A stretch of 40,578 nt of DNA, from IMG/VR virus record IMGVR_UViG_3300021343_000065, positions 1 through 40,578 of that record; one strand, 5' to 3'. The stretch comes from a virus. Each line of letters begins with the position of its first letter. The stretch's first letter is position 1. Made by a program: the position numbers and the translations under genes. Of this stretch, positions 33,281 through 40,578 are shown in pieces. Below the pieces are notes generated by a model. The model was not told the DNA's origin. It was given only the letters and a program-made list of their open reading frames with translations, and made no database searches.

Positions 33281-34128
33281 ATCTGATCGGTCTGGGTATC
33301 GGGATCGCGACACAGGTTGTGGGTATGGCAGCCAGCGCCAGTCCGGATCTGGAAATTACCCTGCGCACCACCACTGCCAGTGAAAGCGTCACCATCCCCA
33401 CGGCTGGCACTGTCGCCTACAACTGCTCGGTGGACTGGGGGGATGGCTCTGCCGTGGGCAACTACTCGGGTACGACGCCGGTCATCTCGCACACCTATGC
33501 CAGCGCGGGGGATTACGAGGTAACCATTACCGGCGATTTTCCGCGGTTCGACTACTACCTGTCCGGTTTCGAGTCCACGCTGGTGGCCATACGCAATTGG
33601 GGCAACACCCTGTTTGACGATATGAAGTCGGCTTTCAGGGGCTGCGTTAACCTGGTGGTTTCCGCCACTGACGCGCCCAACCTGGATGCGGGCTGTTCCC
33701 TCTATCGGGCATTTCGCGGTTGTACATCGTTGACTACGGTGGACTTCAGCCAATGGGACGTAAGCATGATTGCCGACTTTGGGCAGATGTTCCGAGATTG
33801 CAGCGGCATTACCAGTATCGACCTGAGCGGCTGGGATATGCTCGCCGCCACCTCACTGGCGTCAATGTTCCAAGACTCCACCGCCGACCCAGACCTTAGC
33901 GCCTGGGATATCCGTAATGTGACGGATATGTCCCAGTTCTTTGGCAACACCATCAGCCTGAGCACGGCCAATTACGATGCGATGCTGATCGCCTGGGCAG
34001 CACTGCCGGTGCAAAGTGGCATAGCAGTGAACTTCCACAACACGCAATACACCTCGGCAGCAGCCTCTGCCAGGAGCACGTTAACCGGGACGCACTCTTG
34101 GTTGATCACAGATGGCGGCCAGGTTTAA
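33277..34128 (+). CDS. DUF285/BspA-like repeat protein of the tail module
   Basis: A 283-residue protein. It starts MNLIGLGIGIATQVVGMA (hydrophobic) and has a beta-sandwich/PKD-like part (VDWGDGSAVGNY; HTYASAGDYEVTITGDF) at about 55-85. Several leucine-rich-like repeats follow with the DUF285 pattern: MFRDCSGITSIDLSGWDM, then SMFQDSTADPDLSAWDI. Such repeats are surface-binding modules. It follows the lyase gene and precedes lysis, so a receptor-binding or fibre-cap role is plausible. ATG 33277 overlaps the stop of a 14-codon frame; the open frame continues 15 bases upstream without SD. Confidence 0.72.
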   Translation: MNLIGLGIGIATQVVGMAASASPDLEITLRTTTASESVTIPTAGTVAYNCSVDWGDGSAVGNYSGTTPVISHTYASAGDYEVTITGDFPRFDYYLSGFESTLVAIRNWGNTLFDDMKSAFRGCVNLVVSATDAPNLDAGCSLYRAFRGCTSLTTVDFSQWDVSMIADFGQMFRDCSGITSIDLSGWDMLAATSLASMFQDSTADPDLSAWDIRNVTDMSQFFGNTISLSTANYDAMLIAWAALPVQSGIAVNFHNTQYTSAAASARSTLTGTHSWLITDGGQV

Positions 34129-34147
34129 TCATTAGCGAGATTTTTAC

Positions 34148-34684
34148 ATGACTATCAAGCAACGAATTATTGACAGTATTCTGGCCGTGGAGGGTGGCTT
34201 TGTTGACGACCCCAGCGACTCCGGCGGGGAGACTAACTGGGGAATCACCAAAACGGTGGCCAGGGCTGAAGGGTACGAGGGACCGATGGCCACCATGCCC
34301 AGGGCGGTGGCGGTCAGCATCTACGAGCGGCAGTACTGGGACGCCATACACGGCGATACCTTGGTGAAAATGTCCGAGCGGGTAGCGGAGGAGGTGGCGG
34401 AGGCGGGCGTCCATATGGGGGTCCACCGGGCGGTCACGATTTTGCAGCGCTGCCTGAATGTGCTGAACAGCGGTGGTCGGCTCTATTGCGAGATGCCCGT
34501 GGACGGCATCCTGGGTGGGCAGACCTTGCGCTGCCTCGGTGAATACCTGGCGTGTCGCGACGAGTCTGTCCTGGTCACCATGCTCAACGTATTGCAGGGC
34601 TCGCACTACATTGAGCTCGCTGAACGGCGCGAGAAGGACGAGCGCTTTATCTATGGCTGGGTGAGGAACCGGGTGGCATTATGA
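34148..34684 (+). CDS. GH108-type endolysin
   Basis: A 178-residue lysozyme-like protein. Glu15 lies in VEGGFVDDPSDSGGETNWGI (residues 14-33), the conserved catalytic pattern of the GH108 N-acetylmuramidase family. The C-terminal half (MPVDGILGGQTLRCLGEY and on to YIELAERREKDERFIYGW) matches the predicted peptidoglycan-binding domain (PG_binding_3). No signal peptide; export depends on the holin encoded next, whose ATG overlaps this stop. It degrades host peptidoglycan at the end of the lytic cycle. Confidence 0.93.
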   Translation: MTIKQRIIDSILAVEGGFVDDPSDSGGETNWGITKTVARAEGYEGPMATMPRAVAVSIYERQYWDAIHGDTLVKMSERVAEEVAEAGVHMGVHRAVTILQRCLNVLNSGGRLYCEMPVDGILGGQTLRCLGEYLACRDESVLVTMLNVLQGSHYIELAERREKDERFIYGWVRNRVAL

Positions 34685-35262
34685 AACTGCTTGATATTAT
34701 TTCTACAGTTGGGGCGGGCATTGTCCGAGAAGCGGTGCCTGGCGGCGGATTGATCATTGACGTCATTAACGAGTTACTGCCAGCGGACAAGCGGTTGCCG
34801 AGTACAGCTACCGGGCATGATGTCAGGAATGCCGTTACCAGCCTGCCACCCGACGCGCAGGCGGCCATCCTGGAAAAGGAGTTCGATATCGACATCACCC
34901 AGATCAAGGAGTCGAACCAGACGGTGAGGGCAATGCTGGAGGCGGACGCCAAGAACCCGCACACCACCAGGCCCTACATTGCCAAGCAGGCTTTTCATAT
35001 TGTCGCCTTCGCGGTGGTGGTGATTGTCACAATCTGGGCCTACGGCGTGACCACCAACGATAGCGCGCTGGTGTCGGCAGTGGTGGAGGGCTGGCAATTT
35101 GTGTTGGCCGCAATCGGCCCCCTGGTGACCCTGCTGTGGGCGTATTTTGGGATTTTAAAAACTGAGCACAAGCACCGGCTGGATACCGCCCAGGGGATCT
35201 CCACACCTACTGGCCTAAGTGGTTTGGTGTCAGCGCTGTTTAAGAAGGGGAGTGCGCAATGA
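34681..35262 (+). CDS. Holin (3-TM holin family type)
   Basis: A 193-residue protein starting MKLLDIISTVGAGIVREAVPGG. Membrane segments are visible at about 104-122 and 137-159, plus a weaker N-terminal hydrophobic one. The segment HTTRPYIAKQAFHIVAFAV and the charged tail fit the Holin_3TMs family. It should form the lesion that releases the endolysin at a set time. ATGA overlap with endolysin and again with the following membrane protein shows a lysis operon. Confidence 0.85.
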   Translation: MKLLDIISTVGAGIVREAVPGGGLIIDVINELLPADKRLPSTATGHDVRNAVTSLPPDAQAAILEKEFDIDITQIKESNQTVRAMLEADAKNPHTTRPYIAKQAFHIVAFAVVVIVTIWAYGVTTNDSALVSAVVEGWQFVLAAIGPLVTLLWAYFGILKTEHKHRLDTAQGISTPTGLSGLVSALFKKGSAQ

Positions 35263-35501
35263 GTACCCTGGAGGAAAAGATCGATGAAATTCTGGAGCTT
35301 CAACGATCCAGCGCCATGAACCAGGAACTGCACCAGCAGCACCACGATTTTATCAAAACGCTGATTGAGCGGGAGCAGGAACGCAATGACCTGATTAAGA
35401 GTGTGAAGGAGAAAGTATTGACCTTGGGGGTATGGGGGGTGATTGCTGGTATTGGCAGCGTGGTTTGGTATGGGGTAAAGCAATTTTTAAAGAACAGTTA
35501 G
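35259..35501 (+). CDS. Small membrane protein of the lysis cassette
   Basis: An 80-residue protein with an N-terminal coiled coil (MSTLEEKIDEILELQRSSAM; HHDFIKTLIEREQERNDLI) and a C-terminal membrane segment at about residues 55-75 (LGVWGVIAGIGSVVWYGV). The coil-then-TM order is unlike an N-terminal-TM spanin and may be an antiholin or accessory holin. It ends the rightward phage operon at 35501. No Rz/Rz1 pair is visible in the window. Confidence 0.7.
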   Translation: MSTLEEKIDEILELQRSSAMNQELHQQHHDFIKTLIEREQERNDLIKSVKEKVLTLGVWGVIAGIGSVVWYGVKQFLKNS

Positions 35502-35538
35502 AGCTGGTCGCCCTACAGAGTGATGTCTTAATTGGTTG

Positions 35539-36114
35539 TTACAGTTTCTTTGCATGCGCCCTGGCGATAGATTGGTTAATTTCTGATGCGAGCACTTGGG
35601 CTTTGCGCATAGAGGATTGTACATGCTCCCAATTAGCCCAATGCTGGTCCCACTTTTCTTTGCCTACTACTGCTTCAAAATCTACTATCGTAGGTTCTTG
35701 CCACTTTTCGTAGGCCGACAATCGCATGATTCGTTGTTCTAAATCAGTGACACCTCTTGATTTTGGAGAAAGCTTAGCCGAACTAACAATCCAGGATTTC
35801 CATGGTTTATTCCCTTTGGATTGGTTGCATTTTCCGCACGATGGCACCAAGTTGTGTATTTCGGATATATATCCGGTAGGCTTCTTGTTTTGGACTAGTG
35901 GACGCAAATGGTCCCATTCAGATGCGGTGGATCCACAATAAGAGCAATAAAAGTTATCGCGATCCATTCCCAGAATTTCCAGGGCGTCTTTTACTTGCTC
36001 ATTTGTGGGTGAAATCACTGGAATAATCGAGTTGATAAAGGAATTAGTAATGCTCGATGACCGTCCGGTTATTTTCATTGGTGTAGGCATTTTGAATAGT
36101 GATAAGTAATCCAT
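35539..36114 (-). CDS. HNH endonuclease, partner of the DUF3644 gene
   Basis: A protein of about 191 residues (start uncertain: TTG at 36162, ATG at 36114 or ATG at 36090; none has a good SD). Residues 57-105 form a Cys4 HNH nuclease: CSYCG, EWDHLRPL (D68, H69), IHNLVPSCGKCNQSK (H87, N88, Cys93, Cys96, N97). A conserved MKITGRSSSITNSFINSI precedes it. It lies 62 bases after the DUF3644 gene on the same strand, AT-richer than the phage genes. HNH proteins paired with DUF3644 look like two-gene defence modules; DNA cleavage is inferred from the intact motif. Confidence 0.83.
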   Translation of the reverse strand: MDYLSLFKMPTPMKITGRSSSITNSFINSIIPVISPTNEQVKDALEILGMDRDNFYCSYCGSTASEWDHLRPLVQNKKPTGYISEIHNLVPSCGKCNQSKGNKPWKSWIVSSAKLSPKSRGVTDLEQRIMRLSAYEKWQEPTIVDFEAVVGKEKWDQHWANWEHVQSSMRKAQVLASEINQSIARAHAKKL

Positions 36115-36176
36115 AATTTTTATGAGTAATCCAGAGAGCTCTTGAAAAATATTGCTTAGCAATCAATATCAAATTA

Positions 36177-37169
36177 CTAACTCAGCTTCGTGTAGTGTTT
36201 GTCGAACTCTTTCTGAATGTTTGGGTTATAAAACTTCTTCTTTCCACCATTTGGATTCTTTGGGTTGAGTAATCTATGGTATGCAAATTGGTCGTTTTTT
36301 TCCAACTCTTTGCGAATTTCATGATACTTGGAATTAATCTTAAAATCAGAGTACCTTTTGGCTAGACGTGTACTTAAAACATCATAATCCCACGGATATT
36401 TTTCAGTTATATCTTCTTCAGAAATTCTAATTGCTGGTGCTGATGGGTCACTTGTTATTTGGACAGGAAGTCCTGAGGTGCTTTTTACCTTTTGGAATCT
36501 TACATCAATTCTCAGTGTGAGATTATAATCCTCAACTCCTTCTTTGCTATCGTATTTTTCTTCCGTTTTCTTAATATAATCCAAAACTTTTTTTTCGCTT
36601 GAGTTTAACGAAACGCCGGGCGCCTCAGAAAAATCCCGAAAAAACGATAATGGCATCAAATAAAAGTTATAGCCAGATAGCACATCTCCAAACCAACTAG
36701 AAACCAAGTGAAGATAATTTTGAAGTGATGCGCTACCTATTTCCTGAATTTTCAATGAAAGAAGCAAATCATCATTTACAAAGTGGATGGCATTATCTCT
36801 AACTTCAGTAAGTGCAGTAAGGTTATCAATAACCGCCTTATTGATTTTTACGCCATAATCTTCAGTTATTATTCGGTAGGCCTCGAATATCCCGATAGAC
36901 ATTGCGTTTCCTGATCGATTTTTTCTGGGGCGTAGAACTTTTGATTTGTTACCGCTTTTAAGTATCTTACGTTCCAATTGATAAAGGGATGCAAGCTTAT
37001 TACTTGCTAAGTTCAGCACTTTGGCTTTCAGCAACAACTCCCAAGAATTAATACAGAGAACGGAAAATGTTTCCTCTCTGTACTTAAAGTCTGGCTTATT
37101 GTAAATCTCTATTGCGGACAGCATTGCCGCAATGGATTTTTCTAGCATCAGCCGTGAGCGTGATTTCAT
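36177..37169 (-). CDS. DUF3644 protein with HEPN-like R-x4-H motif
   Basis: A 330-residue protein of the DUF3644 type. The N-terminal helices (LEKSIAAMLSAIEIYNKPDF; LCINSWELLLKAKVL) and R124-DNAI-H129 in LTALTEVRDNAIHFVND fit the HEPN fold with its R-x4-6-H RNase motif. The C-terminal half is basic and may bind nucleic acid (RISEEDITEKYPWDYDVLS; final KFYNPNIQKEFDKHYTK). GAGGATAGGA precedes ATG 37167-37169. It is first in an apparent two-gene unit with the HNH nuclease. An anti-phage or growth-arrest role is inference from HEPN and context. Confidence 0.8.
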   Translation of the reverse strand: MKSRSRLMLEKSIAAMLSAIEIYNKPDFKYREETFSVLCINSWELLLKAKVLNLASNKLASLYQLERKILKSGNKSKVLRPRKNRSGNAMSIGIFEAYRIITEDYGVKINKAVIDNLTALTEVRDNAIHFVNDDLLLSLKIQEIGSASLQNYLHLVSSWFGDVLSGYNFYLMPLSFFRDFSEAPGVSLNSSEKKVLDYIKKTEEKYDSKEGVEDYNLTLRIDVRFQKVKSTSGLPVQITSDPSAPAIRISEEDITEKYPWDYDVLSTRLAKRYSDFKINSKYHEIRKELEKNDQFAYHRLLNPKNPNGGKKKFYNPNIQKEFDKHYTKLS

Positions 37170-37216
37170 TCCTATCCTCTATATAGCATTGAATTTCAGC
37201 GATTTACTCGCTGAAA

Positions 37217-37552
37217 TTATTTTGCAGCACCTTTATCAGCTGGCTCAGCTTGACCATACTCAGAAGGTAGTAACTTTTTAACAACAGAAATTAAATGTTG
37301 AAGAGAGAGCCCAATGCCAACAACGCCCGCAGCCCCTAAATACTCTCGCCACGAAGAGGGTAAGTTATTTGGATTGCCCTCCATTGCTACAGCGATTAGA
37401 TTTCCACCTGCCACAATTGCGAAAATAGTAAGGAATACCACGGCGCTATTGATAACTTCTAGACCCTTGTTTCGTATCAATTCAGTTATGGCGTAAATTG
37501 CCGCAAATAGAATTCCAGCTGCGATTCCCATGCCAGTAATATCAAAGGTCAT
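37217..37552 (-). CDS. Small membrane protein (about 3 TM)
   Basis: A 111-residue protein with hydrophobic segments at about 7-24 (GMGIAAGILFAAIYAI), 35-55 (VINSAVVFLTIFAIVAGGNL) and 70-90 (YLGAAGVVGIGLSLQHLISV), and a polar tail ending KGAAK. The ATG overlaps the stop of the zinc-ribbon gene as TAATG, so the two are co-translated. Function not recognised. Its low-GC codon use matches the surrounding cargo block. Confidence 0.7.
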   Translation of the reverse strand: MTFDITGMGIAAGILFAAIYAITELIRNKGLEVINSAVVFLTIFAIVAGGNLIAVAMEGNPNNLPSSWREYLGAAGVVGIGLSLQHLISVVKKLLPSEYGQAEPADKGAAK

Positions 37553-37800
37553 TAGCCAACCCCCTTTGATTCTTTACCGAGCACAGCACCTAGAATACCG
37601 CCCACAATTGCCCCTGCTGGCCCAGCTATGGATGCGCCTAGTGCTGCGCCTCCAATTAATCCAACGGCTGCGGAAGTTGATCCGTTGTTTGTGCGGGGTT
37701 CTGCAAGTCTGGTGTGACACTTGTAACATTTATAATCTGATCCCTTACCTCCATCTGGTACTTGATTGATTGTGTCGCAGTTACTACACTTTATTTTCAT
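37552..37800 (-). CDS. Zinc-ribbon plus glycine-zipper membrane protein
   Basis: An 82-residue protein from ATG 37800. It opens MKIKCSNCDTINQVPDG and has two CxxC knuckles (CSNC, CYKC), a rubredoxin-like zinc ribbon. A Gly/Ala-rich hydrophobic half follows (LIGGAALGASIAGPAGAIVG), typical of a glycine zipper that packs in membranes. An eight-codon longer start lacks an SD. It is coupled to the next membrane gene. Function unknown; the pair could form a small membrane complex. Confidence 0.72.
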   Translation of the reverse strand: MKIKCSNCDTINQVPDGGKGSDYKCYKCHTRLAEPRTNNGSTSAAVGLIGGAALGASIAGPAGAIVGGILGAVLGKESKGVG

Positions 37801-37886
37801 ATATAGCTCTACTTTTAGATGCAACCAATTGATGGTTTCTTTGATTTTTTGACAAGATACCCATGCTGCGGAATGCTAGCGGAAAT

Positions 37887-38741
37887 TTATTTGCTATTAA
37901 TGCCAAATCCATATTTATTTATCAGATGAATAGCCTGATTCCTTTTCCTGCCAGAAGCATTACTACTGTCCTTGTGCAACCATGCTGAAAGATGTCCATT
38001 ACCCTTAGATGGATGAGTAATATGGAGCCACAAAACGCCGCCTGCTTCATAGGAAATATCGTCGATTTCCATATATGTGATTGGATGTAGCCGATGAACT
38101 AAAGACTTCATTTTTTTTATATAGGCGTCATTTGTTCCTAGCACTAGCACTGCCTTTAAGGGTTTTGGGAGTTCTGAAAGATATTTATCTGCACATCGTT
38201 TGATTATACTCGGAACTTCAACAAACGATTTAACAATTAATTGTCCAGATGTTTCATACGATTCTATTCCAGTTTCGCGCAGCTTTTTTTCATTAAGTCT
38301 TGCTAAGCTACAGCGGACTAGCGAACCAAAATGAAAGCGTGTTCTATTTTTAGTTATATGTTCATCTACGCTGGCGCCTTTTTCGAGAAGATTTACCGCT
38401 CTAAGGATGTTTGTAAGATTTCTTCTTGTTAGTTCACCGCCAAAAGCTACATCGTCAAACGCACCACTAGCATAAATATCCGATTGGGTCGCTCCTTTTG
38501 AGAACCCCAGTACCAAATATTCTGGTTCGGAAGCACCCCAAGCTCCTGGGTCATTTTTCATCTTCCATTTTTTGTTTTCTAGATTTGCTGCTCCGTTTCC
38601 ATAACAATCAGAACACTCAATTTTTCCATGACAGGGAAGTTTCACAGGGTCTCCTCGTGTGGCAGAGAAAGGATGCATACACTTGGGGTGGCGATGTAAT
38701 GATGCAGCCCTGGCAGTCGCGCGTCTTGCTGTGCGTGACAT
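37887..38741 (-). CDS. Possible uracil-DNA-glycosylase-like protein, N-terminus doubtful
   Basis: A 284-residue reading. From about residue 22 (MHPFSATRGDPVKLPCHGKI) it looks natural, with Cys motifs (ECSDCYG). A Rossmann-like part follows (EPEYLVLGFSKGATQSDIY; LKAVLVLGTNDAYI) and then THPSKGNGHLSAWL near the end. The latter resembles the HPS motif II of uracil-DNA glycosylase-like folds; this is motif-level inference only. The first 20 residues are Arg/Ala-rich and unlike the rest, and a different frame upstream reads as a better N-terminus, so a frameshift is suspected. Confidence 0.55.
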   Translation of the reverse strand: MSRTARRATARAASLHRHPKCMHPFSATRGDPVKLPCHGKIECSDCYGNGAANLENKKWKMKNDPGAWGASEPEYLVLGFSKGATQSDIYASGAFDDVAFGGELTRRNLTNILRAVNLLEKGASVDEHITKNRTRFHFGSLVRCSLARLNEKKLRETGIESYETSGQLIVKSFVEVPSIIKRCADKYLSELPKPLKAVLVLGTNDAYIKKMKSLVHRLHPITYMEIDDISYEAGGVLWLHITHPSKGNGHLSAWLHKDSSNASGRKRNQAIHLINKYGFGINSK

Positions 38742-38848
38742 ACCTTTGTTATGCTTTGGCCAACAATATATCTAGGAGCAGTAAGGAAAATTGAGTGTAG
38801 TCTGGAAAGCCTTTCATCAATTAATGATTTTACTTTAAAAGTATCCAT
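38642..38848 (-). pseudogene. Probable original N-terminus of the preceding gene, out of frame
   Basis: Sixty-eight codons starting MDTFKVKSLIDERLSRLHSI have GAAGAG upstream and read as real protein to about residue 45, overlapping the doubtful start of the 37887-38741 gene in another frame. The two together look like one coding region with a frameshift near 38690-38715. Confidence 0.4.
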
Positions 38849-39341
38849 ACATACTCTTCAAACATTCTTGTCGCGCAGGCGCATTATCTTGAATTAGAAC
38901 AATTGGCGAGCGTTGTAACCATCTGATGGGAAAGGACAAGGTGAGGTATCAGCAAAATCCGTTCCGCAGATGACGAGTAGTAGCCCAAGCATCCAATAAA
39001 GTGTGCGCTATTCCCTCGCCATAATTCGTATTGCGCTAATTCTGCAATATTTTCCAACGTTTCGCTAGGCCAAGCCAAGGATTGAAGCGGAAGAATACAG
39101 GCAGATAAAAGAGGAAGTATTAATTCTGTACAATTAGACCAAATATTGGTCAGTCCGGAGAAAAGGGGGTAGTTGCTGCCCCCTTGAGTCACTGCCTCTG
39201 GGGTTAAAAGTAAATACCTAGTCAGAGCCTGATTATTGAGAGGCGTCTACTAGAACTGCATAATGGTTATTATGTGGGCGCGCTGCTCATAAATTGACCT
39301 GAGGGGTGCAAGGTAAAGGAGTGCAGCAGAATTCTTCAAAG

Positions 39342-39347
39342 TATAAT
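39342..39347 (+). promoter_or_regulatory. Possible -10 of the methyltransferase promoter
   Basis: A perfect TATAAT lies 137 bases before the ATG. No strong -35 is visible 17 bases upstream, so this is tentative. The palindrome at 39363-39376 begins 16 bases downstream, in a position where a bound protein could block transcription. Confidence 0.35.
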
Positions 39348-39362
39348 CGAATCCGAAAGTGG

Positions 39363-39376
39363 CGTCACACGTGACG
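39363..39376. repeat. Perfect inverted repeat CGTCAC-AC-GTGACG
   Basis: Six-base perfect arms around a two-base centre, about 108 bases before the methyltransferase. Its size and position fit an operator (for example for self-repression or a controller protein), but no controller gene is in the window. Confidence 0.5.
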
Positions 39377-39483
39377 GTATACATGTGAATTGAAGCCATT
39401 CTGGACTACTGTAATCATAAACAGTACTATGCCGCTTTACTTTCCATTGGAAATAATGAAAAAGCGCTAAAAAAGGCGGATCG

Positions 39484-40578
39484 ATGACTGAAAAGTACAA
39501 GCTGATTGATTTGTTCTGCGGTGCAGGCGGAATGACATTGGGGTTTGTTGATGACCGCTACTGCGGTCTCTTTGAAAGTATATTTGCAATCGATAATGAT
39601 GAGGCAGCAGTTAAAACCTACAATGCAAATTTTAGCGAAAACGATCACTGTGTGCATGGAAATATCGAAGATTGGTTGCGTCTCGGTAGTGTCCCGAAGG
39701 CTGACATAGTCATCGGAGGTCCCCCATGTCAAGGCTTCAGTCTCCTAAACAAAAATCGAGACGGAGATTCTCGCAGGGCTTTGTGGGAACCATATATGGA
39801 TATTGTCAAGAGGTCTGGAGCATCTATATTCGTTATGGAAAATGTTCCTGGCCTACTTAAGAGCCCTGAATTCCTAGATATAATTGAGCGTGCACATAAA
39901 ATGGGTTTTAACATGCTACAACCTGCTGTTTTGAATACAGCAGATTATGGTGTTCCTCAAACACGGAAGCGCGCGATAGCCATAGGTATTAAGAAATCAG
40001 CTTTTACGCGGAGCTCTTTACCGGAGTTCCCACCCGCCCCTAGTCATCGGTCTCCTGATGTGACCTCGGATCTCCCATTGTGGAGAACTGTAAAAGAGTT
40101 CATTGATGACTTGCCCCGGCGTCCCAAAGGGGTCGAAGTTAGGGGAGATGAGCCTGCACCTTTAAATCTACACTTCGGTCGAAAACCAACTGACGTTAGC
40201 AAAGAACGCTATAAGGCAGTGCCTCCCGGAGGAAACCGCTTTGATCTGCAAAGAAATAGGCCAGACATAACACCTCAATGCTGGATTAATAAAAAGTCAG
40301 GAGGGACAGACCTATTCGGAAGGTTGTGGTGGGATCGTCCATCAGTAACTATTCGAACAGAATTCTTTAAACCGGAAAAAGGCCGATATCTGCATCCATC
40401 CGCAAACAGGCCAATTACTCACCGAGAGGCTGCTCGATTAATGTCCTTCCCGGACGATTTTGAATTTACAGGCAGCAAGATTGAAATCGCTAGGCAGATT
40501 GGTAATGCTGTACCTCCGATATTTGCCGGTCGAATGGCACACTTTATTGTGAGGTTTCGGCAAGCATCAGTGACGTAG
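39484..40578 (+). CDS. DNA (cytosine-5) methyltransferase
   Basis: A complete 364-residue m5C methyltransferase that methylates cytosine at C5 using SAM. Visible motifs: I DLFCGAGGMTLGF (9-21), IV GGPPCQGFS with catalytic Cys82, VI MENVPG (118-123), VIII QTRKRAIAIG (159-168), and IX/X THREAARLMSFPDDF with RQIGNAVPP near the end. The short target-recognition region lies about 170-300. The stop TAG is the last codon of the window. No restriction enzyme is seen in the window; it could be solitary (phage or host) or have a partner beyond the edge. Its AT-richer codons resemble the cargo genes rather than the virion genes. Confidence 0.94.
   Translation: MTEKYKLIDLFCGAGGMTLGFVDDRYCGLFESIFAIDNDEAAVKTYNANFSENDHCVHGNIEDWLRLGSVPKADIVIGGPPCQGFSLLNKNRDGDSRRALWEPYMDIVKRSGASIFVMENVPGLLKSPEFLDIIERAHKMGFNMLQPAVLNTADYGVPQTRKRAIAIGIKKSAFTRSSLPEFPPAPSHRSPDVTSDLPLWRTVKEFIDDLPRRPKGVEVRGDEPAPLNLHFGRKPTDVSKERYKAVPPGGNRFDLQRNRPDITPQCWINKKSGGTDLFGRLWWDRPSVTIRTEFFKPEKGRYLHPSANRPITHREAARLMSFPDDFEFTGSKIEIARQIGNAVPPIFAGRMAHFIVRFRQASVT

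Larger units (their letters stand above)
38849..39483. other. Gap of about 630 bases before the methyltransferase
   Basis: I see no convincing gene. The 102-codon minus frame at 38884-39192 has weak support. The part near 39320-39483 contains TATAAT (39342-39347), a perfect inverted repeat (39363-39376) and short A-rich sequence before the methyltransferase ATG, so it probably holds that gene's promoter. Confidence 0.5.

Noticed and set aside
29886-34128. Diversity-generating retroelement expected from similarity to BPP-1
   Set aside because: No reverse transcriptase, template/variable repeat pair or C-type-lectin end is visible in the window.
38884-39192. 102-codon minus-strand frame starting at GTG
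   Set aside because: Only a weak start signal and no recognisable features; possible but not supported enough to list as a gene.
1-40578. tRNA, rRNA, CRISPR arrays, integrase and phage att sites
   Set aside because: No cloverleaf, regular spacer array, integrase motif or matching attachment repeats were recognised; att sites may lie outside.

Overview
The window is most of an integrated, lambda-organised temperate phage with a short-tailed (podovirus) virion, probably in a marine-type gammaproteobacterium. The host cannot be named from the sequence. The phage genes are GC-rich with strong SD sequences and many ATGA, TAATG or GTGA overlaps. The structural set resembles Bordetella phage BPP-1: terminase, head-tail connector portal, Bbp19-like and Bbp16-like proteins, T7-like adaptor and nozzle, and T7 gp13/14/15/16-like core proteins. 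No integrase is visible, so the left end probably lies outside the window.

Region by region. (1) Bases 10-2458, minus strand: a leftward early operon with an ERF single-strand annealing protein, a coiled-coil protein and three small unknown proteins. (2) Bases 2512-2554: an OL-like operator/promoter with a perfect TTGACA. (3) Bases 2600-5617, plus strand: an AT-richer accessory (moron) segment in the position lambda uses for rexAB. It holds a lipoprotein, a secreted protein, a broken membrane protein, repeats and a gene remnant. (4) Bases 5623-6576: a CI-like self-cleaving repressor and a Cro-like protein around an OR-like region with three operators of the same 14-bp type as OL. (5) Bases 6692-9963: replication (a DUF1376 initiator with internal iteron-like repeats and an AT-rich tract, then a P-like protein), NinB, NinG and a tandem Myb/SANT-like DNA-binding protein. 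(6) Bases 9999-17034: DNA packaging and head. (7) Bases 17138-29827: tail tube, internal core and a 2423-residue polyvalent ejection protein with a metallopeptidase-like HESGH motif and an apparently inserted cysteine-rich domain. (8) Bases 29886-34128: receptor-binding and depolymerase proteins (beta-helix spike, alginate-lyase-like protein, DUF285 repeat protein). (9) Bases 34148-35501: lysis (GH108 endolysin, holin, small membrane protein).

Bases 35539-40578 are an AT-richer accessory block. Most of it is on the minus strand: an HNH nuclease paired with a DUF3644/HEPN-like protein, two small membrane or zinc-ribbon proteins, and a possible uracil-DNA-glycosylase-like protein whose start looks damaged. 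A complete cytosine-5 DNA methyltransferase ends the window on the plus strand. It looks like a defence cargo segment at the prophage edge.

How it works together (inference): the repressor binds OL and OR and silences both early operons. Induction by self-cleavage releases Cro, replication and recombination genes. The Myb-like protein just before the terminase is a candidate late-gene regulator. The accessory genes outside the two operons could be expressed in the lysogen and may protect or modify the host.
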